This document shows, piece after piece, positions 35,373 to 43,980 of a stretch of DNA of 64,000 bases; position 1 is the stretch's first letter, and the number at the start of each line of letters is the position of its first letter. Position numbers and translations under genes: made by a program. This DNA is from Flavobacterium azizsancarii (lineage in GTDB: Bacteria; Bacteroidota; Bacteroidia; Flavobacteriales; Flavobacteriaceae), in the NCBI RefSeq assembly GCF_027980145.1, contig NZ_JAMZNK010000010.1, positions 1-64,000 on the forward strand. Direction: 5' to 3'. The notes under the pieces are model-generated. The model was not told the DNA's origin, did not search any database, and saw nothing but the letters and a program-made list of their open reading frames with translations.

Positions 35373-37754
35373 ATGATTACAAAAAAAATTGGCATTATTC
35401 TCATCTTCCTATTAACAACTTTAACTTCATTTTCTCAGGAAAAATTTACTTTAAGCGGAACAATCACTGACTTTAAAAACAACGAAACTTTAATTGGCGT
35501 AAATGTTTACATTCCTGCTTTAAAAATAGGAACAACCACCAACGAATATGGTTTTTATTCTCTAACGGTTCCTAAAGGCGAACATGAAATTGAAATTAGT
35601 TATGTGGGGTACCAGACAATCCACAAAAAAGTTATCTTAAATCAAAATACAAAAACAAATTTTGGGATAAAGGAAGGTGGCGAAGAGCTTCAGGAAGTTG
35701 TAATAAAAGACAACAGAGGCAAAATCAATATCAAGTCGCCTGAAATGAGTGCCAATAAACTCTCTATTGCTGCCATAAAAAAAATGCCCGTTGTTATGGG
35801 GGAAGTCGATGTCCTTAAATCGATTTTACTACTTCCGGGAGTAACGAATGCAGGCGAAGGTGCTTCTGGATTTAATGTTCGTGGTGGTGGAGCTGATCAG
35901 AATTTAATTTTATTAGACGAAGCAACGATCTTTAACTCTTCTCACGTTTTTGGTTTTTTCTCTGTTTTTAATCCTGATGCTATAAAAGATTTAAAATTAT
36001 ACAAAGGCGGAATTCCCGCTCGATATGGCGGAAGGGCTTCATCTGTATTGGATATTTATCAAAAAGACGGAAATAGTAAAGAATTCCATGTAAATGGAGG
36101 AATTGGATTAATTTCAAGCCGACTTCTTGCTGAAGGTCCAATTGTAAAAGACAAAGGTTCTTTCTTAATTGGAGGAAGAGCTTCATATGCCCATTTATTC
36201 CTGAAACTGTCAGAAAAACAAAAAGACAACTCGGCCTATTTTTATGATTTAAACACAAAATTAAGTTATAAACTAAACGACAATAACAGTTTGTATTTAT
36301 CCGGTTACTTTGGTCGTGACGTGTTCAGCCTGAACAAAAGTTTTACGAATATCTACGGAAACTCTACTTTGAACCTGCGTTGGAATCATTTATATTCTGA
36401 TAAATTGTTTGCGAATCTATCCTTAATTTACAGTGATTACTATTATGGTCTTGATCTGGATTTCGTAGGTTTCAAATGGGATTCGGGAATCAAAAATTAC
36501 AACATCAAATATGATTTCAAGAACTATATTTCTGATAAATTCAAATTAAACTATGGTGTAAACGGAATCTATTACGAATTCAATCCCGGAACTATTAAAC
36601 CAAGTAATGAAACTTCAGGAATCAACCCGGACCAATTAGATCGAAAATATGCTTTTGAGCCCTCTGTTTATATAGAAGCAGAAAATCAAATTTCGAAAAA
36701 GATTACGATTTCTTACGGATTGCGTTACAGTTTATTTTATCGTTTAGGAGCTTCGACAATTAATTATTACGATAATAATGAACCTGTGATCTTCAATACT
36801 GACATGCAGATTTACGAAAAAGCAATACCAACATCTACCAAATATTTTGGCAAAAACAAGGAAATTCAAAATTACAATAATTTAGAACCCCGTTTTTCTG
36901 CTTCTTACCAACTAAATGATGATCAATCGATTAAGGCCAGCTATAACCGAATGGCGCAATACCTTCAATTAATATCAAACACCTCATCTCCTACTCCTCT
37001 TGATGTCTGGATGCCAAGTGACAATTATATCAAACCACAAATTGCAGATCAGGTGGCATTGGGTTATTTTAGAAACATAAATAACGGCGCGTATTCTGTA
37101 GAAGTTGAAACGTATTACAAGAAAATTCAAAACAGACTGGATTATATCGATGGTGCTGATTTGATTGCCAATGACGCTATCGAGCAAGTAATCCTAAACG
37201 GAAGAATGCGTTCTTACGGGGTTGAATTTATGCTGAAAAAGAATGAAGGCAAACTAAACGGTTGGATCTCTTATACGCTGTCAAAATCACAACAACAAAC
37301 GCCGGGAAGAACTCCTGAAGAAACAGGTATCAATAATGGACAATGGTACAGTTCTGCTTATGATAAAACACATAATTTAGCAGTGACAGGTGCTTATACT
37401 TTAAACGAGAAATGGTCTTTTGGTGCTAACTTTGCGCTACAATCCGGTCAGCCTGTTACGTATCCAAACGGTCAGTACGAATATTTAGGAATTACGGTTC
37501 CTAGTTATGGATCAAGAAACGAAAATCGCCTGCCTGCGTATCACCATTTAGATGTTTCGGCAACTTTAACGCCTAGAAAAAACAAAGACAGAAAACTGAA
37601 AGGCGAATGGGTTTTTAGCATTTACAACTTGTATAATCGCCATAATGCCGCTTCGATCAATTTCCGTCAGAACGTTGATACAGGTGCAAATGAAGCAGTA
37701 CAAACTTCTATTTTTGGGATGGTTCCTGCGGTTAGTTATAATTTTAAATTTTAA
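35373..37754 (+). CDS. TonB-dependent receptor with carboxypeptidase-like N-domain
   Basis: A 793-aa outer-membrane receptor starting MITKKIGIILIF (a GTG/ATG frame seven codons earlier lacks a good signal peptide). The signal peptide ends TSFSQ. A beta-sandwich of the CarboxypepD_reg-like type follows at 25-105 (LSGTITDFKNNETLIGVNVYIP). The plug domain includes MPVVMGEVDVLKSILLLPGV and the conserved GFNVRGGGADQNLILLDEA. The C-terminal beta-barrel ends in F. The adjacent DUF4249 lipoprotein gene suggests a paired uptake system. The ligand is unknown. Confidence 0.92.
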   Translation: MITKKIGIILIFLLTTLTSFSQEKFTLSGTITDFKNNETLIGVNVYIPALKIGTTTNEYGFYSLTVPKGEHEIEISYVGYQTIHKKVILNQNTKTNFGIKEGGEELQEVVIKDNRGKINIKSPEMSANKLSIAAIKKMPVVMGEVDVLKSILLLPGVTNAGEGASGFNVRGGGADQNLILLDEATIFNSSHVFGFFSVFNPDAIKDLKLYKGGIPARYGGRASSVLDIYQKDGNSKEFHVNGGIGLISSRLLAEGPIVKDKGSFLIGGRASYAHLFLKLSEKQKDNSAYFYDLNTKLSYKLNDNNSLYLSGYFGRDVFSLNKSFTNIYGNSTLNLRWNHLYSDKLFANLSLIYSDYYYGLDLDFVGFKWDSGIKNYNIKYDFKNYISDKFKLNYGVNGIYYEFNPGTIKPSNETSGINPDQLDRKYAFEPSVYIEAENQISKKITISYGLRYSLFYRLGASTINYYDNNEPVIFNTDMQIYEKAIPTSTKYFGKNKEIQNYNNLEPRFSASYQLNDDQSIKASYNRMAQYLQLISNTSSPTPLDVWMPSDNYIKPQIADQVALGYFRNINNGAYSVEVETYYKKIQNRLDYIDGADLIANDAIEQVILNGRMRSYGVEFMLKKNEGKLNGWISYTLSKSQQQTPGRTPEETGINNGQWYSSAYDKTHNLAVTGAYTLNEKWSFGANFALQSGQPVTYPNGQYEYLGITVPSYGSRNENRLPAYHHLDVSATLTPRKNKDRKLKGEWVFSIYNLYNRHNAASINFRQNVDTGANEAVQTSIFGMVPAVSYNFKF

Positions 37755-37791
37755 GAATCATTTTCTTCAAAAAGGAAACAAAAAATATATC

Positions 37792-38613
37792 ATGAAAAAA
37801 GCGACCTTATTCTTTGTACTTTTATTTTCGATTTTCTTTACCAGCTGCGAAGAAGTTGTCGACGTTGATCTCGATACTGCTCCGCCAAAATTGGTAATCG
37901 AAGCTGCTATAAACTGGCAAAAAGGAACATCAGGAAAACAGCAAACTATAAAACTGAGTACAACGACCGGTTATTTCGAAAATGTGATTCCGACAGTTTC
38001 CGGGGCAACCATTTTTATAAAAAACAGCCACAACGACCAATTCAATTTTATAGAAGTAACCAAAACAGGAAGATATGTTTGCACCAACTTCAACCCGGTA
38101 ATTGACGAGACTTATACTTTGACTGTCATCAACAAAGGAATTACTTATACAGCCACTGAAATAATGAAATCTGTTGCGCCAATAACCCGTATAGAACAAA
38201 ATAACGAAGGTGGTTTTACAGGAGATGAAATCGAAATCAGAGCATTTTATAACGATCCTCCGGATGCTGATAATTTCTACTTATACAAATACGGCTACTC
38301 AAATAAAGTGACCTCGACCTATTATGTGGGTGAAGATAAATTCTTTCAGGGAAATGAGTATTTTAGTAAATCAGATGATGATGATTTAAAAATTGGAAAT
38401 GAAGTCGAAATCACACATTACGGAATCTCAAAACAATATTATAATTATATGAGCATTTTAGTAAGTATTGCGGGAAGTAATGTTGGCGGACCATTTCAAT
38501 CCCCACCCGCTACGGTAAAAGGAAATATCATCAACACAATAGATAAGGCCAATTATCCGTTAGGTTATTTTTCACTTAGCGAAACAGATTATAAAAAATA
38601 CACTATTCAATAA
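37792..38613 (+). CDS. DUF4249 family lipoprotein
   Basis: A 273-aa protein with lipobox FFTSCEE (Cys19) and the DUF4249 start EEVVDVDLDTAPPKLVIEAAINW. It contains an immunoglobulin-like strand part and a C-terminal region ending SLSETDYKKYTIQ. DUF4249 proteins are usually encoded directly after a TonB-dependent receptor, as here with a 37-bp gap, and probably sit on the outer leaflet as a lid or accessory. The longer frame reaching into the receptor gene is not real. Confidence 0.88.
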   Translation: MKKATLFFVLLFSIFFTSCEEVVDVDLDTAPPKLVIEAAINWQKGTSGKQQTIKLSTTTGYFENVIPTVSGATIFIKNSHNDQFNFIEVTKTGRYVCTNFNPVIDETYTLTVINKGITYTATEIMKSVAPITRIEQNNEGGFTGDEIEIRAFYNDPPDADNFYLYKYGYSNKVTSTYYVGEDKFFQGNEYFSKSDDDDLKIGNEVEITHYGISKQYYNYMSILVSIAGSNVGGPFQSPPATVKGNIINTIDKANYPLGYFSLSETDYKKYTIQ

Positions 38614-38621
38614 TCAGTACA

Positions 38622-39104
38622 ATGGAAGCCCGAATTGAAATATTACCAGAAAAAAAATTAATTGGTAAACATATCGTAATGTCGTTTATCGAAAATAAAA
38701 CATTCCAGTTGTGGAGTTCTTTTATGCCAAAACGTAAAGAGATCAAGAATTCGATTGACTCTAATTTATATTCGCTTGAAGTTTTTCCTGATGGACATTT
38801 TAATAATTTTGATCCTAACAACAGCTTCCAAAAATGGGCAGCTGTCGAAGTTTCTGATTTTGATAAAGTCCCGCCAGAAATGGAAACTTTAATTATCCCA
38901 ACCGGATTGTACGCAGTCTTTGTTCATAAAGGCCCACAAAGCGAAGGACACAAAACTTATCATTCTATTTTTGTCGAATGGCTACCCAATTCAAGATATA
39001 CCGTAGACGAACGACCGCATTTTGCAGTAATGGGTGATCAATACAAAAAAGAAGATCCGGATTCTGAAGAAGAAATCTGGATTCCGATAACGCCTAAAGC
39101 TTAA
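38622..39104 (+). CDS. GyrI-like (AraC effector-binding) domain protein
   Basis: A 160-aa stand-alone small-molecule-binding domain of the GyrI/SOUL-like fold: RIEILPEKKLIGKHIVMSF, FQKWAAVEVSDFDKVPPEMETLIIPTGLYAVFVHKGP and the end PHFAVMGDQYKKEDPDSEEEIWIPI with the acidic ligand patch. Such proteins may bind or hydrolyse small aromatic compounds. It begins 8 bp after the DUF4249 stop. Confidence 0.88.
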   Translation: MEARIEILPEKKLIGKHIVMSFIENKTFQLWSSFMPKRKEIKNSIDSNLYSLEVFPDGHFNNFDPNNSFQKWAAVEVSDFDKVPPEMETLIIPTGLYAVFVHKGPQSEGHKTYHSIFVEWLPNSRYTVDERPHFAVMGDQYKKEDPDSEEEIWIPITPKA

Positions 39105-39105
39105 C

Positions 39106-39240
39106 TTTTTTGCCACAGATTTTAATGATTAAACACAGATTATCAAAACAATAACATTATTATTAAATCGTACTAAGTTCCATTTATAATTATTTTAATT
39201 AAAAGAAATCCGGATTAATCATTAAAATCTGTGGCAAAAA
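39106..39240. repeat. 135-bp element with perfect 25-bp terminal inverted repeats
   Basis: TTTTTGCCACAGATTTTAAT plus GATTA at 39106-39130 is exactly complementary to 39216-39240. Between them is an AT-rich 85-bp core. The right end runs into eighteen As (39236-39253) just before the DinB gene. The left end overlaps the GyrI-like gene's downstream edge (2 bp from the stop). This is one of several dispersed palindromic families in the window. Confidence 0.88.
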
Positions 39241-39257
39241 AAAAAAAAAAAAACGTT

Positions 39258-39698
39258 ATGCTAATTGAAACCTTAAAATCTCTTTTCAACCGAGATCTCC
39301 ACCAATTAAAAGTCGAGATAGAATTGTATCATGATGAAAGCAAACTTTGGGCAATTGATAAAGGTATTTCAAATTCCGGAGGAAATCTTTGTTTACATCT
39401 TATCGGGAACATCAATACTTATATTGGAGCCGAAATAGGCAAAACAGGTTATGTCCGTGATCGTCCTTTAGAGTTTTCCTTAAAAGATATTCCAAAAACT
39501 GAGCTAATTACCAAAATTGACGACACTATTCTGGTCGTAAATAATACGCTTGACAGTTTAACCGAAGATGATCTGGAAAACATTTATCCACAAATTGTGT
39601 TCGAAAAAGAGATGACAACAGGATTCTTTTTAGTGCATCTCTCCACACATTTGGCCTATCATTTAGGACAAATCAATTACCATCGAAGGCTACTTTAA
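39258..39698 (+). CDS. DinB-family (DUF1572-like) four-helix protein
   Basis: A 146-aa four-helix-bundle protein. Metal ligands expected of the DinB superfamily are visible as H in NLCLHLIGNINTYIG and HLSTHLAYHLGQINYHR at the C-terminus. Members include thiol S-transferases; many are uncharacterised. The start is the ATG at 39258, immediately after an A18 tract; a frame beginning nine codons earlier is inside the repeat and starts with TTG-like codons, so it is rejected. Confidence 0.87.
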   Translation: MLIETLKSLFNRDLHQLKVEIELYHDESKLWAIDKGISNSGGNLCLHLIGNINTYIGAEIGKTGYVRDRPLEFSLKDIPKTELITKIDDTILVVNNTLDSLTEDDLENIYPQIVFEKEMTTGFFLVHLSTHLAYHLGQINYHRRLL

Positions 39699-39828
39699 GT
39701 TTTTAGTCTCAGTTTACAGTAAGCACCGAGACTGAAAACTGCGACTGAAAAAAACCTCAACATATGTACAGGTTTAGAAGTTAGAATTAAGCAAACTTTG
39801 CAAATAATTAATTCAATATTTCGAAAAC

Positions 39829-40284
39829 ATGAAACATTTACTTTTTAGCCTATTTTCACTTTGCGCGTTTACTACAAAAGCACAAACATTCAAAAATCCA
39901 GAATCCCTATTCGATCCAACTCCTTATGGATTTAGTCACGCATCATCGGTTTCTGCTCCTGGAGAATTGGTTTACATTTCAGGGCAAAGTGGCGGAGCAG
40001 GAAAAGAACATACATTAAGTAATAATTTTAGAGAGCAAACTCAGATTGCCTTACAAAACATAGTCACGGTTCTCGATAGCTACAAACTAAAACCGGAGAA
40101 TATTATAAAAATAACCATTCTGATTGTAGATCATTCTCCTGAAAAACTAAAAATATGGAACGAAGAAATCAGAAAAGTTTGGAAAAACAATCCATTTCCG
40201 GCAAGTACTTTAATTCCCGTTCCTAAATTAGCTATCGACGGAATGCTAATCGAAGTTGATGCTATCGCTTTCAAGGCAAAATAA
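39829..40284 (+). CDS. RidA family protein, exported
   Basis: A 151-aa protein with a signal peptide (1-18, KHLLFSLFSLCAFTTKA) and a YjgF/RidA domain: GELVYISGQSGGAGKEH, NFREQTQIALQNIVTVLDSYKLKPENIIKITILIVD and FPASTLIPVPKLAIDGMLIEVDAIA. Cytoplasmic RidA hydrolyses enamines and imines from PLP enzymes; a periplasmic version is common in Bacteroidota but its substrate is unknown. The Arg of the active site, usually in the R-P-S-T context, is replaced by FPAS here (RidA has PARxxV), which may alter activity. Confidence 0.85.
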   Translation: MKHLLFSLFSLCAFTTKAQTFKNPESLFDPTPYGFSHASSVSAPGELVYISGQSGGAGKEHTLSNNFREQTQIALQNIVTVLDSYKLKPENIIKITILIVDHSPEKLKIWNEEIRKVWKNNPFPASTLIPVPKLAIDGMLIEVDAIAFKAK

Positions 40285-40293
40285 AAAAATTTC

Positions 40294-40439
40294 ACCATTA
40301 AGATATTAAGAAAGTTAGGTTGCTATTCTAAAAAGCAAACCATTTGAAAATTCTTTTAATCTTAATAATCTGTGGTAAAAAAAATACAACCATTAGGATA
40401 TTAAGCCAGCCAACTAAACTTTCTTAATCTCTTAATGGT
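40294..40439. repeat. 146-bp element with 23-bp terminal inverted repeats
   Basis: ACCATTAAGATATTAAGAAA plus GTT at 40294-40316 faces its complement at 40417-40439 with one mismatch. The middle repeats AACCATTxxGATATTAAG once more. The element fills the gap between the RidA gene and the thiN promoter. A dispersed palindromic repeat. Confidence 0.8.
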
Positions 40440-40463
40440 AAAATAAAAAACTTATAACTTTCG

Positions 40464-40471
40464 TACCTTTG
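40464..40471 (+). promoter_or_regulatory. thiN promoter -7 box
   Basis: TACCTTTG followed by CAG, 27 bases before the thiN ATG. Confidence 0.65.
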
Positions 40472-40497
40472 CAGCACATTTCAAATCAAAAATCTAA

Positions 40498-41160
40498 ATG
40501 TCTTCACACCATATCGTACGCGACGACCAGGAACCCGCTTTAATTATTGCCAACGGAGCAGCATGTAATCCTGAATTATTAGGACAATTGCTCGAATGGT
40601 CGCCACTTGTGATCGTATTGGATTCTGCCATGGAAAGAGTTGTTGAATTAGGTATAAAAGTCGATGTACTTTTAGGAGATTTCGATCATGGCTTTGATCC
40701 TGAAATCTACAAAACATCTCAATATCCAATAGAAATTGTACACACTCCGGATCAGGACAAAACCGATTTAGAGAAAGCTTTCGATTATTTAATCGCGCGA
40801 AAAATCCCTGCCGTAAACGTAGTTTGGGCCACGGGAAAACGCGCCGATCATACCATTACAAACCTTACTAATATCGTTCGTTACCGCAATCTGATTAAAA
40901 TTGTTATTCTCGACGATCATTCTAAAATATTCTTGCTGCCTAACAAATTCGAGAAATGGTACACCGCAAAAACACCTATTTCTTTGATTCCCATTGGTGT
41001 TGTCAACGGAATTAATTCTACCAATTTACTATATCCTCTAAAAGACGATACCTTAACAATTGGTTATCGAACCGGAAGCAGCAATTCTGTTCTTCAGGAC
41101 GGTTTAGTCAGCATTACCCATAACGAGGGCGATTTATTGTTGATGGAGTGCATGGATTAA
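40498..41160 (+). CDS. thiN: Thiamine diphosphokinase
   Basis: Transfers pyrophosphate from ATP to thiamine, giving thiamine diphosphate in the cytoplasm. The 220-aa protein shows IIANGAACNPELL, the Asp-rich VDVLLGDFDH and PDQDKTDLEKAFDYL, GKRADHTITNL and the C-terminal GYRTGSSNSVLQDGLVSITHNEGDLLLM (the substrate-binding Ser-rich loop). Normal family length. It has no neighbouring thi genes and no riboswitch is seen. Confidence 0.95.
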   Translation: MSSHHIVRDDQEPALIIANGAACNPELLGQLLEWSPLVIVLDSAMERVVELGIKVDVLLGDFDHGFDPEIYKTSQYPIEIVHTPDQDKTDLEKAFDYLIARKIPAVNVVWATGKRADHTITNLTNIVRYRNLIKIVILDDHSKIFLLPNKFEKWYTAKTPISLIPIGVVNGINSTNLLYPLKDDTLTIGYRTGSSNSVLQDGLVSITHNEGDLLLMECMD

Positions 41161-41399
41161 AAAAAATTTTGTTTCACGCAGATTATAGAAGATCAAATTT
41201 TGAATGATCATCTGTGTACATCAGCTAAATTATTTTAAAATCTGCGAGAAAAATTAGCACATAGAAACATAGTTTAAAATCTCTAAAAAAATCACTTACC
41301 CTTACATTAATTCGCATTTGGAATTTGGATTTTTTTTTATTGGAATTTAGATTTTAAACATTGGAATTTTAAACCGACTGAGACTAAGAAAGGAATGAC

Positions 41400-41407
41400 T
41401 ATCTTTG
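41400..41407 (+). promoter_or_regulatory. rlmF promoter -7 box
   Basis: TATCTTTG followed by CAC, 17 bases before the rlmF ATG. The upstream gap 41161-41400 holds AATTTGGATTTTT/TTGGAATTTAGA repeats of the kind seen after several other genes. Confidence 0.65.
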
Positions 41408-41423
41408 CACGGAAATTTACAAA

Positions 41424-42380
41424 ATGAAAGAAACAGACAATTCCGAAAAAAATAATTTACATCCTCGAAATCTTCACCGTTCCCACTATGATTTCGAACT
41501 TCTTATTACGAATTGTCCTGAATTAAAACCATTCGTTGCAATAAATATTCACGGAATTGAAACCATAGATTTCAGTAATCCTTTGGCTGTAAAAGCGCTT
41601 AACAAAGCCTTACTACAAACCTATTACGATATACAAGACTGGGATATTCCTAAAAATTATCTTTGCCCGCCAATTCCTGGCCGAACTGATTATATTCATT
41701 ATCTGGCTGATTTATTAGCCGAAACCAATAACGGAGTTATCCCTCAAGGATCTTCGGTTTTAGGTTTAGATATTGGTACAGGTGCCAATTGTATCTATCC
41801 TATTTTAGGAAATGCAATTTACGATTGGAGTTTCGTAGGAACGGATATCGACGAAAATGCAATTGAAAATTGTAGTAAAATCATCGAAGCAAACCCAAAA
41901 TTGATTGATGCCATCAGTTTACAGCAACAAACTGAAGCTCGTTTTATATTCAAAAACATCATCACACCCGAAGATCGTTTTACGTTCACGATGTGCAATC
42001 CACCTTTTCATTCTTCTGCTGAAGATGCAAATCAAAGTACCCTTCGCAAAATTTCGAACCTGACAAAGGAAAGAAAGAAAACAAATCCTGTACTGAATTT
42101 TGGAGGTCACAATGCCGAATTATGGTGCGATGGCGGCGAAATTGGTTTTGTTACCCAAATGATTTACGAAAGCTCAAAATTTGCTATGCAATGTTTGTGG
42201 TTTACTACATTAGTTTCAAAAAGAGAAAACCTGTCCAGCATTTACAAAACACTTAATAAAGTAAATGCTTCTTCGATAAAAACTATTGATATGGCTCAAG
42301 GCCAAAAAACCAGCCGAATCATTGCCTGGACTTTTTTAAGCGAAAGTCAGCAAAAGGCGTGGAAGTTTGAGAATTCTTAA
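41424..42380 (+). CDS. rlmF: 23S rRNA (adenine-1618-N6)-methyltransferase
   Basis: Methylates A1618 of 23S rRNA with SAM. The 318-aa protein has HPRNLHRSHYDFE at its start, the SAM-binding GLDIGTGANCIYPILG, the acidic DIDENAIENC and the target-base motif MCNPPFHSS (NPPF catalytic loop). These are diagnostic of RlmF. The stop is followed in the same frame by a decayed open frame. Confidence 0.96.
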   Translation: MKETDNSEKNNLHPRNLHRSHYDFELLITNCPELKPFVAINIHGIETIDFSNPLAVKALNKALLQTYYDIQDWDIPKNYLCPPIPGRTDYIHYLADLLAETNNGVIPQGSSVLGLDIGTGANCIYPILGNAIYDWSFVGTDIDENAIENCSKIIEANPKLIDAISLQQQTEARFIFKNIITPEDRFTFTMCNPPFHSSAEDANQSTLRKISNLTKERKKTNPVLNFGGHNAELWCDGGEIGFVTQMIYESSKFAMQCLWFTTLVSKRENLSSIYKTLNKVNASSIKTIDMAQGQKTSRIIAWTFLSESQQKAWKFENS

Positions 42381-42587
42381 CTATTAAATCCTATTATCAT
42401 AAGTAAAACTAAAAACAGCACTGTTTCTGAAATTTCAAAAATTGATTTGGAACAATACAATAAAGAGCTGGCATGTTCTGAAAAAGAAATTAAAAATGGA
42501 AGTTTTTACTCTCACAGTGAGGTTAAAAATAATATTGAAAAATGGAAAGTAAATTCAAGAAATTACAATTATGATACTTTAAAATAA
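42381..42587 (+). pseudogene. Decayed antitoxin-like reading frame
   Basis: Directly after the rlmF stop, in the same frame and without any ATG, 68 codons read protein-like: NPIIISKTKNSTVSEISKID then DLEQYNKELACSEKEIK, NGSFYSHSEVKNNIEKWK and NSRNYNYDTLK, ending in TAA. The part EIKNGSFYSHSEVKNNIEKW resembles the C-terminal helix of small antitoxins (the xGxxxxHEEVxxxxxxW pattern). No toxin gene follows. It is probably a remnant, or it starts at a non-standard codon such as ATT (42393 or 42396). Confidence 0.45.
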
Positions 42588-42649
42588 AATTCTGATACTT
42601 TATCGATAGTGTATTTCCGTACCTTTAAAGTAAATTGAATTTTATTACT

Positions 42650-43588
42650 ATGCCAAAAACATACTTCAGAATACTCTTATTACTTGTACTTACAGGCTGT
42701 TCTTCGACTAAAAAAGCAAAATTTGACGATTATGTTTTTAAAACAAAAAGTGAAAAGCAAGCTTATATTAACTCTTACGACAAAGCCTTAAAACTTTGGG
42801 ATATTCCTTATACTGAGGAAGACATAAAAACCACTTACGGCACGGCTCACGTTATTATGGCTGGTCCAAAAAATGGAAAAGATCTGGTTTTACTTCACGG
42901 AATGGATGCGAGCTCTACCATGTGGTATCCAAATATTAAACCATTAGCCAAAAACCATCGCATTTACGCAATTGATTTCATGATGGAACCGGGAAAATCG
43001 ACTCTGGCTTCAAAATCACTTTCATCAAAAGAAATTGTAATTTTATACAATGAAATTTTCGACCATTACAAATTAAAGAAATTTGATATTGTTGGAGCTT
43101 CCCGCGGCGGCTGGATTGCCACATTATTAGCCACTCAAAAAGGAAATTCAATAGATAAAGTAGTGTTGCTAAGTCCGGCGCAAACCTTTAAATTCATTGA
43201 CAAAGTAGGTAAAACGACTTCTGCTTTAATGCTGAAACTTTTCCCAAGCGAAAAGAAATTCGGAAAAACACTAAAAACATTTTCTGCACATCCTGAAAAA
43301 ATTAGTCCCATTTATAAAAAGCAATTTTATTTGGCCAATAAATATGCTAAATCAAATTCAAGTATGTTCAAAATGCATCCCTTTTCAGATGATGATTTAA
43401 AATCGATTACCAATCCTGTTTTGGTTTTAATTGGAGATCATGATGTCATAAATTCTGAAGAGAGTTTAGAAAGAGCCAAAAAATATGTAAGTAACAGTAA
43501 AACTCAGGTTATAAAAGATGCCAGACATTTTTTAACCATCGATCAGCCAAAAGTTGTAAATGATGCGATGATTGATTTTTTAGAATAG
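42650..43588 (+). CDS. Alpha/beta hydrolase lipoprotein
   Basis: A 312-aa exported lipoprotein (VLTGCSSTKK, Cys17). LVLLHGMDASSTMWYPNIKPLA, VGASRGGW with Ser151, IGDHDVINSEES with the Asp and DARHFLTID with the His form the triad. It resembles the prolyl aminopeptidase/lactonase-type hydrolases; the substrate is unknown. The ATG at 42650 follows a box TACCTTTA (42620-42627), and an upstream in-frame TTG at 42635 is unlikely to be used. Confidence 0.88.
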   Translation: MPKTYFRILLLLVLTGCSSTKKAKFDDYVFKTKSEKQAYINSYDKALKLWDIPYTEEDIKTTYGTAHVIMAGPKNGKDLVLLHGMDASSTMWYPNIKPLAKNHRIYAIDFMMEPGKSTLASKSLSSKEIVILYNEIFDHYKLKKFDIVGASRGGWIATLLATQKGNSIDKVVLLSPAQTFKFIDKVGKTTSALMLKLFPSEKKFGKTLKTFSAHPEKISPIYKKQFYLANKYAKSNSSMFKMHPFSDDDLKSITNPVLVLIGDHDVINSEESLERAKKYVSNSKTQVIKDARHFLTIDQPKVVNDAMIDFLE

Positions 43589-43672
43589 CCAAATAAGTTA
43601 TATTCCCTACAACTAATGCAATCAAGTTAAGACATGAGTACATGAGTAAACACAGAAAGTATTCACAAAGTT

Positions 43673-43772
43673 TGTCATCTCGACGAAGGATAGATCACAC
43701 TAGTATTTCCGTTCAGATATTCGCCAATCTTTGTCGAGTTTCTTGTGCAATCTCTCCTTCGTCGAGATGACA
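43673..43772. repeat. Single 100-bp copy of the hairpin-array palindrome
   Basis: TGTCATCTCGACGAAGGATAG on the left and CTCCTTCGTCGAGATGACA on the right are inverted repeats. The same arms make up the seven-copy array at 10569-11728 and a copy at 62778-62879. Its 30-bp core is inverted relative to the array copies. After it comes an AT-rich stretch with an ACACGAATTG-like CAATTCATGTAATTCGTGG remnant (43880-43919). Confidence 0.88.
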
Positions 43773-43980
43773 AGTTTAATAAAAAAACTCCTTTAGAAGT
43801 TTAATTTTGATAAAAGAACCATAACCACACAGAATATCGCGTAGGGATTATACCAATTCAATTAATAATAACAAAAGACAATTCGTAAAAATTCGGGCAA
43901 TTCATGTAATTCGTGGCAACCCTTTTATATAGAATTCAAACTTTGTATCTTTACAAAACTAATTTTTTCATCCTTCAAAA

